Positions 55,473 to 64,000 of a stretch of DNA of 64,000 nucleotides are shown piece by piece (position 1 is the stretch's first letter; every line of letters begins with the position of its first letter). The stretch lies in NCBI GenBank assembly GCA_015039465.1, contig MU130363.1, positions 411,672 to 475,671 on the forward strand. Direction: 5' to 3'. Both the position numbers and the translations under genes were made by a program. Under the pieces are notes generated by a model. It was not told the origin of the DNA and searched no databases. It saw only the letters and a program-made list of their open reading frames with translations. Source of the DNA: Phlegmacium glaucopus (lineage: Eukaryota; Basidiomycota; Agaricomycetes; Agaricales; Cortinariaceae).

Positions 55473-55885
55473 CTACCCTAAACCTTTGTGTCCTAATTTT
55501 GGAGTAGGAATGAAATGGAGTGGAACTGGAAGTCGCAGGGACTTAGAGGAAGAATAAGAGGGGTTGTATTCAAACTGAGGAATACATACAAGCTTTGAGT
55601 ACTTAAATAATAAAAGGAATAGCAACCAAAATATAAAAGATAAATATAAAGTGCTGTGTTCTGCTCCCAGAAGGTCCTGCATTCTTGGGTGAATAATCCA
55701 TAGTGGGTGTGCTGACTGATAGTGGGAAAGTGATGACAAAGAAATAGTTGTTATGGTGAAGATGTGGTAATGGGTTTGGAGTAATGTTGGAAGAGCCGGA
55801 ATGATACAGAGAAGTCTTGGAGTTGGATGTAGGAAGAGTAATCTGGAAGTAAAGGAAAGTACTGGAATGGAGTATAGACTACCGG
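55473..55885 (-). repeat. Repeat R1, inverted copy
   Basis: Inverted relative of 34,630-35,040. The boundary with the LTR-like repeat is sharp (TTTATACC, then GGTAGTCTATACTCC on the minus strand). Confidence 0.75.
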
Positions 55886-56639
55886 TATAAATCATTGTTT
55901 GTGTTGTTATAAAACACCAACCAGAGAGCAGTGGACCAGTCTTTAAGTCAAGAGACTCCCTGTTGTTTGTTTTAGGGAAGGTATAACCTTGACTTATGAC
56001 ACACTTGAAGGGTGATTGAGGCACAAGAGTAAGGAAGAGGATGAGGATGAAAAAGTAAGAGTCTTTGGTGAGACTATAGCGGTTGACAGTGGAGGACAGT
56101 GACAGTAAGGGACTGAAAAAGCAAACTTAGGGAGTAGAGGATGTGGATGTGGATGATAGAGTCTTCAGCAAGGCTATAGCAGTAGAGGGATAGATTGACA
56201 GTAAAAGGATAAAAAAAGCAAACTTGAGGGAGGAATTCACTGGAATTCCACTGAGAAGATGACTGTAGGGGAGTAAGAATGAATTGGGAGAAACTACCTA
56301 TCCTGGTACAAAAGAGCAGTATTTATACCCTAAGGATGAGGCTATGTAGAACAATAAAAAGAAAAGAAGTATGCGCTGTCAAAGGGAGAATGATAAAGAG
56401 AGGACAGCTGCAAGAAGAAAAGAACAATGGAAAAGAAGAAGGAACAATAAAAAAATCTGTAAAGTGTCAAAGTGCAAGAGAAAAGAAGAGAAGGCAGTGT
56501 ACATAGTCCAATAGCAAAAATGTATCAACTCCATAGGCGTGTGGTCATGTTGAAAATGTGAAAGGTCCTGAGTCAACACTTGAAAGGTGCAGCCTTGTTC
56601 CCGAGAAAACACTACTTGCCCATGATCCCATGTCGCGCA
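55882..56639 (-). repeat. LTR-like repeat R4, inverted copy
   Basis: On the minus strand it runs from TGCGCGACATGGGATCATGG through GGTATAAATACTGCTCTTTT to TGATTTATACC. It is the third long copy and continues upstream into R5. Confidence 0.7.
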
Positions 56640-57310
56640 GCCTTGATAACACTTGACACACTGCAAGAATAATCCTCTGCTGCTGATTCATCTGCAATTC
56701 CTGCTTAGTCATGATCCTCCTGGACTTCCTAAGTTGTCATAAAGAGGGTGGGAAGGCTTCATGTATCGTGTGAATGATGGTTTTGGCAGTGAATGATAAG
56801 ATAAGAGGTAGATAATTGAGGATAGAGGACTGAGTGTGATCCAAGAGCGAGGGATGGCAAGATAGATGGCTGAAGCAAAAACTTGTGGGTCCATAGCCAC
56901 AACAACAATGACAAAGCCTCTGACATAATGGGAGATGTGGCTGATGCATCCATAAAGGGGCCATTCTTGAAATGATGGACCAAAGATACGATCAAACACG
57001 AGCCGATGACCGATGCCAATAGTAGATTGATCGCTTTGTTGGATCACTAACCAAGGAACAGATGGATGGTAGATGCTGAGCATGTCAATAGTGTAAACGA
57101 TGGAGAGCATAGTGTGAGACATTGAGAATATGATGAGCGATGAGGGTGATAACGTTGAACGAATGATTTGTCGACCAGGAACACGATTCAGGGCTGCTTC
57201 CAAAATAGGTAAGTGAATTCAAAGTCCGCTTATTTTCATGATGGCAACTTTTAAGCTTTCTTCTCATGCTACTAATCAGTATTGGTGCGCAATACCGGAG
57301 ACAACTCTGA
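56640..57310 (-). repeat. Repeat R5, inverted copy 1
   Basis: Minus strand open for 164 codons: FQEWPLYGCISHISHYVRGF, VIVVVAMDPQVFASAIYLAI, PRSWITLSPLSSIIYLLSYH, SLPKPSFT. The same peptide is kept in two other copies (57,960-58,526 and 59,693-60,314), so this was probably coding DNA of the parent element. Family unknown. Confidence 0.65.
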
Positions 57311-57344
57311 TGGAGCTGGACCGGAGTAGTGTATAACGGAATGT

Positions 57345-57527
57345 AACACATACCCAGGACACACCCAGGACACCCTCTGGAGTTCAGAAAAAAAAGGACA
57401 TTGGAATGATACCTTCTTAGAGCACTCTTGCTCTAATGCTCTAAGAGCTCTGGGAGTAAGTATCTTAGAGTAAGTATCTTAGAGCATCCTTAGACTGTCC
57501 TGGGGGAAAAGTGTTTTTCCTAATGAG
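57345..57527. mobile_element. MITE-like element, second type
   Basis: ACCCAGGACACACCCAGGAC at the left, AGTAAGTATCTTAGAGTAAG tandem units, and CTGGGGGAAAAGTGTTTTTC at the right. The right end resembles the end of the 167-bp MITEs. A second copy lies in the wrong-polarity block. Confidence 0.65.
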
Positions 57528-57699
57528 TCCAATAGAAAATTTATAGCAAGCTTCATTCCCATGGTTATGTCAAAAATATAAAAGATCCTAAATCAACACT
57601 TGAAAGAAACAGCCTTGTTCCTATGAAAGTATGCTCATGGACCTATTGTTAGAGGAAGTAAAGACCTGTGAATCAAGTTAAACACTAAGATGCACCTAT

Positions 57700-57960
57700 A
57701 TACTACAAGCATGTGAATAACTACATTTAAATACAGCTAGTGCAAATAGAAGGCATATGGTGTGTAAAGATAACAAATATAGATGTTGATGTGTGACCGC
57801 AGTCAGGGACATCATCTGTGGAGGGACAACTACTACAACAATAAGGGGATGTACACAGGGTGAAGGATGAAGGGAGAGCGGTGGTGATACTATCATAGAG
57901 AGAGTGAAGGTATACACATACTAAGCTAACCGTAGATGCAGATACTCATTCCCTTACACC
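57700..57960 (-). repeat. Repeat R3, inverted copy
   Basis: Reverse complement of 40,795-41,065, about 260 bases. Confidence 0.8.
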
Positions 57961-58526
57961 TATGTTATGCAGCCTTGATAACACTTGACATACTCTGAGA
58001 ATAAACCACTGCTTCATCTGCACCTTTTACTGAGTTATGATCCTTCTGGACTTCCTAAGGTGCAATAAATATGGTGGGAAGGATCCAGGTACCACATGAA
58101 TCCTGGCACTAGCAGTGAATAATGAGATAAACAATAGATAAGTGGATAGGGGACTGAATGTAATCAAGGAGCAAGAGGAATTGCAGGGTATCTAAGATGG
58201 CTGAAAGAAAATTTTGTGGGTCTATAGCCACAACAACAATGACAAAGCCTTGTACATAATGAGAAATGTAGCTGATGCATCCATAGATAGGCTGTTCTTG
58301 GAATGGTGTATAAACAAGTTCAAATACAAGCAAATGACCAATGTAAATAGTAGAATGATCACTTTGTTGTGTTGTTAACCAGGGGATGAAAAGGATGATA
58401 GATGTTCAGGATATTAATAGTGTAGACAATGAAGAGAGTGGTCAGAAGTCATTATAGAAATGATAAATAATGAATGAGGAAGATAATGTTGAATGAACAA
58501 TTTGTTGACCAGGAATGTGATTCATG
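57961..58526 (-). repeat. Repeat R5, inverted copy 2
   Basis: More decayed copy; the minus strand keeps YGCISYISHYVQGFVIVVVA before a frameshift. It is interrupted at 58,527 by the Ngaro-like relic. Confidence 0.6.
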
Positions 58527-59700
58527 GCATCACATGACTTTTGTCATGTGAACCTTCTCATGAAAAAACAGCACATGAGAACCCTCTTTATATATCTCAT
58601 CCTTCTCACATTCACATTCACCTTTCTCATAAAAAACACCCAATGCTAGCGTACTATCAGATGTACGATGGTGGCCAGAAAAACTATCACACACACACGT
58701 GGTTCAATCCTAGCATTGCCTCCTGTAGCCTCCAAAACAGAATTTTGGGTTGATGCATCATCCTCTTGGGGTATTGGGGTAGTTTTCAATGGAGAATGAG
58801 ATTTCTGGATGCTAAAAGACAGTTGGAACAAAAACAGTTGAAACATAGGTTGGGCTGAGTTTATTGCCATCAAAATAGGTCTAATGCTCACAATTTTCCA
58901 CAGCTTCTCTAATATCTACTCGAGGTTTACCTGCCACCAATTTACCATGTAGTTTAAATACTCTTATATTACCATCAGTATTGACGCTGTTTTTTGACCT
59001 TAGCTGTTTTACCTTGACTCTTGCTTATTAATACAGTTCCCATTGTGTTCACCCTAAATAATTAACATATCATGTGTTCATTAACCACAGCCTCTGCTGT
59101 CACACACTCTAATGCTTCCATCTCTATCATACCTGTATCCCATACCCACTCTAACCTTCCATCTGACCATCATCTGATGAAATACACTATACCATTGAAC
59201 ACGGTCTCTTCCTTACCCCATCCATTTTCAGGCCCCAAACTTACCATGTCATCATATCCATTCTCAAAATCATCATCTCTCTCTTAAAACCCAATCACAC
59301 ATCTACAAAGTATTACAAAAAGGATGGGCCAGCACTACTATCAGTTGTTACTCTAGCACTGTCAAAGACTTCATTTGCTTCTGTGACTTAGAAGACATTC
59401 CAAACCAACTACAACTGCTGGCTGATGAGTTTGTTTTATGCACTTTTGCAGCCTCAAGTGTGGGAAAACATGCAGGAAACACAGCGCGAGGACAAATATC
59501 TGCTATACAGACATGGCACACCATTTACAATGTCATTTGGAAAGGTAGTGCTCCTTTACAATATGTCTTGAATGGTGTAGACCATCTTGCCCCAGCTCCT
59601 TCCAAAAAGCAGCTTTGCATGCCTACTAATGCCATTATACTCATTCAGCTCATTAATGCTTTAGACTTAAGAGACCCTTTAGACGCCACAATTGTGCACC
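58527..59700 (+). pseudogene. Old Ngaro-like relic
   Basis: The left end CATCACATGACTTTTGTCATGTGAACCTTCT is a mutated A1 repeat. After a deletion, 58,720-58,920 encodes RNase H (EFWVDASSSWGIGVVF, then TGA for TGG, and NIGWAEFIAIKIGLML). From 59,072 an ATG opens the recombinase N-terminus, and 59,460-59,695 reads GKHAGNTARGQISAIQTWHT, IYNVIWKGSAPLQYVLNGVD, HLAPAPSKKQ. The catalytic half is lost. Compared with the intact copy, most changes are CG to TG or CA. Confidence 0.8.
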
Positions 59701-60314
59701 AATACTGATTGGTAGCATGGGTAAAAAGCTTGAAAATAAGTGGACTTTGAATTTACTTACCTGTTTTGAAGCAGCCCTGAATTGTGTTCCTGGTCAACAA
59801 ATCATTCATTCAACATTATCATCCTCATCACTCATCATATTCTCAATGTCTCACACTATGCTATCTATCATTTACACTATCAATGTGCTCCTAAACATCT
59901 TGTGTTCCTTGGCTAGCTATTCAACAAAGTGATCAATCTACTATTTGCATCGGTCATCAGCTCACATTTGATCATATATTTGGCCCATCATTTCAAGAAT
60001 GGCCCTTTTATGGACACATCAGCTACATCTCTCATTATGTAAAAGTCTTTGTCATTGTTGTTGTGGCTATGGACCCACCAGTCTTCCCCTCAGCTATCTA
60101 CCTTGCCATACCTTGCTCCTGGATCACACTCAGTCCCCTATCCTCAATTATCTACCTCTTATCTTATCATTCACTGCCAAAACCATCATTCACGCAGTAC
60201 CTGAGACCTTCCCACCCTCTTTATGACACTTTAGGAAGTCCAGGAGGATCACAACTAAGCAGGAGTTGCAGATGAATCAGCAGCAAAGGATTATTCTTGT
60301 AGTGTTATCAAGGC
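59693..60314 (+). repeat. Repeat R5, plus copy
   Basis: Encodes FQEWPFYGHISYISHYVKVF, VIVVVAMDPPVFPSAIYLAI and PCSWITLSPLSSIIYLLSYH, ending SPGGSQLSRSCR. It runs directly into the LTR-like repeat R4. Confidence 0.65.
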
Positions 60315-61111
60315 TGTGCAACATGGGATCATGGGCAAGAAGTATTTTCTTGGGAACAAGGCTGCACCTTGCAAGTGTTGACTCAGCACCTTTCATATTT
60401 TGACATGACCACACACCTATGGAGTTGATATATTTTTGCTATTGGACTGTGTACACTGCCTTCTCTCTTTTCTCTCACACTTTGACACTTTACAGATTTT
60501 TTTTATTGTTCCCTCTTCTTTTCCATTGTTCTTTTCTTCTCACAGCTGTCCTCTTTATCTTTCTTCCTTTGACAGCATGTACTTCTTTCCTTTTTATTGT
60601 TCTACATAGCCTTATTCTTAGGGTATAAATACTGCTCTTTTGTACCAGGATAAGTAGTTTCTCCCAATTTATTTTTACTCCCCAACAGTCATCTTCTCAG
60701 TGGAGTTCCAGTGAATTCCTCCCTCAAGTTCGCTTTTCAACTTTTTATCTGTTACTGTCCCCTACTGTCAATTGCTATAGTCTTGCTGAAGACTCTCTCT
60801 TATTCATCCTTATCCTCCTCCTTAATCCCTCTAAGTTTGCTTTTTCAGTCCCTTACTGTCAGCATATTGTCTACTGCTATAGTCTTACAAAAGACTCTTT
60901 CTCACCCATCCTCATCCTCGTCCTCTACCTCAGTCACCTTCCAAGATCTTTATCCTCATCCTTCTCATCTCTATTCTTTTCCCCCTACCTCTGTGTGTTA
61001 CAAGTCTAAGGCCAAGCCTGCCCTAAACAAATAACAGGCAGTCTCTCCTAAAGACTGGTCCACTGCTCTTTGGTTGGTGTTTATCTACAACACTCGCAAC
61101 AATTTATACCA
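60315..61111 (+). repeat. LTR-like repeat R4, longest copy, possibly 5' LTR of the Copia element
   Basis: 797 bases from TGTGCAACATGGGATCATGG to CAATTTATACCA, with TATA-like GGTATAAATACTGCTC near the middle and repeated CTATAGTCTTGCTGAAGACT. Copia gag/pol begins about 0.7 kb downstream, so it may be its 5' LTR. The right LTR is outside the window and no clear primer-binding site was seen. Confidence 0.55.
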
Positions 61112-61132
61112 TTGTGCATCAGCAAACTCCGA

Positions 61133-61262
61133 TTTTTGCCATAGTGAGTTATAGCAAAATAAAGTAAAGTAAGTATAGCATGGGTCCCTATCTCTGTGTG
61201 CTACAGAGATAGGGACCCATGCTTTACTTTATCTTGCTATCACTCACTATGACAAAAAATGG
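61133..61262. mobile_element. Hairpin MITE of about 130 bp
   Basis: TTGCCATAGTGAGTTATAGC, then AGCATGGGTCCCTATCTCTGT, faces ACAGAGATAGGGACCCATGC, then GCTATCACTCACTATGACAA, with only three bases between the arms and one 10-base indel (TAAGTATAGC). Nearly the whole element is one palindrome. It sits in the leader of the Copia element. Confidence 0.75.
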
Positions 61263-61800
61263 GAGATGTGAGCTTCAAAAACTTCCCGTAGTCCGTGTCC
61301 AGTTCATTCTCATCTTCCATTTCTTCTTCAGCTGATCCCCTCAGTAGTTTGACAAGTCGCAGAAAAGCTGGGTGATCTTTGAGATGGGTTACTGGACTGA
61401 TGCAGAGTCTACATCCAGCATCTGGCCGATGCAAAGTCTAGGCTAGTGTCTGACCGACGCACTAGAGTGGTGAGCCTGACCTCTCTCATTGGACATGGAT
61501 ACACATGAGGTTAGACTTCACATCATTCATATTTTGGACTAGATTTCAAGTTGTCCAGAGGGCTTAGACTTCATGTCAGCCCCAAGGTTTAGACTTTGTG
61601 TTGGCCTTCTGGCCATGGTTATTATCATCTTCCAGCTAACAATTGTATCTACAACTTTTTTTGGTGAGCCATTCTTTTCTCTTCTGGATCAGCTAATTGT
61701 GCAGTACAGCAGAGTCAGCCGTCTTGAAGCCGGGATGCATATTTTGTTCAAGTAAGTTCCATATATGCAATTTCTGAGTATCTCTTCTCCAGTATACCTA
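61263..61800. other. Leader region of the Copia element, unassigned
   Basis: No certain gene. The minus strand at 61,240-61,434 keeps a charged open frame (EEEMEDENELDTDYGKF) without a known family. Confidence 0.35.
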
Positions 61801-61809
61801 ACTTGTAGA

Positions 61810-64000
61810 TCAACATGCTTGCTGCCCTAGACAAACACTTGATGATGAGCTTTCCTCAATGGCAATGATTTGTGCTCTCCCAGATGAGTACAGTGCATTC
61901 ACTTCATCACTCCTTCTGTTGGACAAAGCTACGATTCATCAGGCCTTTTTTGGAGAGAAACCCAACACCACCATCACGCTTCAGACATGCCTTCTGTTGG
62001 TACAGCCTTTTCTGCATCATCTTCTTCAACTCTAACTTCCAAAGAAAAATGCAACTTCTGTGATATGACAAACCACATCATGAAGAAATCATCAATGCTC
62101 AGAAGTCTGCAAAGGAGAATAATGCCAAAAAGCACAGAGGTGGTAACAAGGCCAACAAAGCCAAAGATAATATTGTTAATTTGCTGGAAATGCAAGTGCT
62201 CTTTCTTCTACTTTTGATCCCTCCAATCCTTCCAACCCTTTACAAACAGATGCTGACTTTGATTGGAATGCAGACACAGGGGCCACTTCTTTTATGACCC
62301 CTCATCGTCACTGGATTTGAAACTATGTCCAAACAAGCAGACCAATCAGGCTAGCAGACAATACCATTGTCTATGCTGTTGGGGTTGGTTCTGTGTGTTT
62401 TCGCCCAATTGTAAATGGAAAGGAAGTCATATCTGTAGAATGGACAAGAGTCTTACATGTACCACAACTTCGGAGTAATTTATTGTCAGTTCTGTACTTG
62501 AAGTTCATATCAATTCAAAATGCATGAATTTGATCCACAATGGTGCTACTTTGTTCTCTGCTTCAATTACAGACAACAATGCTGCCATGCTGGATGGTGT
62601 CACAGAATCTATTTCGCAGTATGCCAACATTGTCTCAACTCTTCCTCTTGATATCAATCTCTGGCATCATCGTTTAGCACATCATAGCTTCAGAGATGTT
62701 CAGAAGATGATCAATGAAGAGTTGGTAACTGGACTTGTATTAGATACAAAGCAAAAGCCAGATCCTATATGTGAACCTTGCCTGTCAGGCAAAATCCATT
62801 CAAATCCATTCCCTACATCTCCCAGTCAATCCTTGCACCCTTTGGAATTGATCCACACTGATTTACATGGTCCTCTTCCTGTTGCAACACCAGAAGGCTA
62901 TTGCTATTGGGTTGTCTTCATTGATGATTGCACAAAATTCAGAGTAGCTATGTTGCTCAAACAGAAGAGTGATACATTTGAAGCATTCAAAACAATCAAA
63001 GCTTATGCTGAGAATCAATTGAATTGCAAGATCAAATACCAGGATGACAAAGGTGGTGAATACATGTCCAATGCTTTCATCAAGTTCACTGATAGTTGTG
63101 GAATTATGCGTCGTCATACCACTCGCAACCACCCTCAAATGAATGGAGCAGCTGAAAGAGCTAATCACACTATAAGTGATGATATTACTACTATGCTCTC
63201 AGAGTCATGCTTACCTGCTTCATTCTGGGGTGAATGTCTTGCTGCTCACATCCACATATGGAATCATCTTCCTACTGCATCATTACCTCACACTACACCT
63301 TATGAGGCATGGTTCAAAAGGAAACCCGATGTAGAGCACTTGCGAGTTTGGGGATGCACTGCATATGTCTACATACAAGGGGACAAACATAAATCTCTTC
63401 AGTCACACATGGAGAAATGCATCTTTTGTTGATTATCCTTCTGGATATAAAGGATGGAAATTCTATAATCCTACCACAAAGAAGTACATTATCTGTGAAC
63501 ATGCAGAATTTGATGAATGTTACTTCCCTGGCTTGTCTGTTGGTTCATTGTCTAAAATCAATCTTCAGGTTCCTTCATCACCCAGTGCTAATCTGTTGCC
63601 TAATTTTGGGGATGATGAACCATTGAATATGATACTTCCTCCAATTTCAATTCCAATTCCACAAAGTCCTCTAATTCCACCCCAATCACCACCACCCATT
63701 GTAGCACCTGAGCTATTACCACTACCAGAAAGTCCTCCACTTCCACCTCAATTACCACTCAATGCACCTGAGCCACAATTACCTAGACGCTCTACACGCA
63801 TTTCTAAACCTCCTTCAGAGAACCCCTCCTCCTATACTGGAGAGTGATGGTGAGGATGATGGGTTGGAAGAAGTTTACAGGATTAGCAGGAGCTGAGCCA
63901 CGCACAAACAAGCAATAAAGAGTGATGATGCAGAGCGCTGGGCAGAAGATGCTAATGCTGAATACAACACTCTCTTTCAAACTGGCACATAGGAATTGGT
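61810..64000 (+). pseudogene. Degraded Ty1/Copia gag-pol, runs off the window
   Basis: In order: gag end (SSMAMICALPDEYSAFTSSL, about 61,850), a CCHC knuckle (CNFCDMTNHIMK), protease (DFDWNADTGATSFMTPHRHW, then stop TGA at 62,318-62,320, and RLADNTIVYAVGVGSV), GAG-pre-integrase (LWHHRLAHHSFRDVQKM), integrase core with ELIHTDLHGPL, FIDDCTKF, DDKGGEYMS and HPQMNGAAERANHT (62,524-63,432), a frameshift near 63,425, a Pro-rich linker, and the start of the RT domain (AERWAEDANAEYNTLFQTGT) with TAG at 63,990-63,992 in place of a Trp. Several frame breaks show that it is not active. Confidence 0.85.

Noticed and set aside
55123..55557. 144-codon plus-strand frame between repeats
   Set aside because: Ile/Tyr-rich translation of AT-rich repeat DNA that partly overlaps repeat R1 in antisense.

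Overview
The window is nuclear DNA of a filamentous basidiomycete, most likely an agaricomycete mushroom. Genes are packed and carry many introns of about 50-65 nt with GT..AG ends. The conserved proteins (Tsr3, mL41, Noc4, eIF2-alpha, a TEY MAP kinase) read as fungal, and the transposons (a Ngaro-like tyrosine-recombinase retroelement, a second tyrosine-recombinase lineage, Copia, MITEs) are types common in agarics.

Gene-rich arm (1-33.3 kb). Housekeeping genes are TSR3 (rRNA modification), mL41 (mitoribosome), an SDR dehydrogenase, NOC4 (40S biogenesis), eIF2-alpha, a CCCH zinc-finger protein, a PfkB sugar kinase, an unrecognised small gene and a Fus3/Kss1-type MAP kinase. Metal-related genes sit among them: four ferric reductase paralogues (one cut by the window start, three in a same-strand array at 12.5-24.0 kb), a 68-residue metallothionein with 15 Cys, and a secreted His-rich protein. 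The secreted protein is built from duplicated exon blocks, and an identical peptide flanked by Arg-Arg occurs in both copies. The three complete reductases share a TATA box and a GATA-type element at nearly constant distance from the ATG, which suggests joint iron control.

Repeat-rich arm (33.3-64 kb). This part is AT-richer, poor in CpG and made of old transposons: MITE-like elements with terminal inverted repeats, LTR-like repeats, a decayed WD40 gene and a broken Copia element that runs off the right end. A young, apparently intact Ngaro-like element (about 47.36-52.86 kb; gag, RT-RNase H, tyrosine recombinase, split direct repeats A1..B1-A2-B2) sits inside the reading frame of an older degraded gag-like ORF.

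The strangest feature is at about 43.14-46.65 kb, around an 835-base run of N. The bases there are complemented but not reversed. Reading the base-by-base complement left to right restores a MITE that matches 57.35-57.53 kb, a reverse transcriptase with YVDD and a tyrosine recombinase fragment. As given, the stretch shows inverted CpG/GpC statistics and no sensible coding in any of the six frames. DNA cannot change polarity this way, so this is almost certainly an assembly or data-handling error, and no annotation of that block in the given orientation should be trusted.
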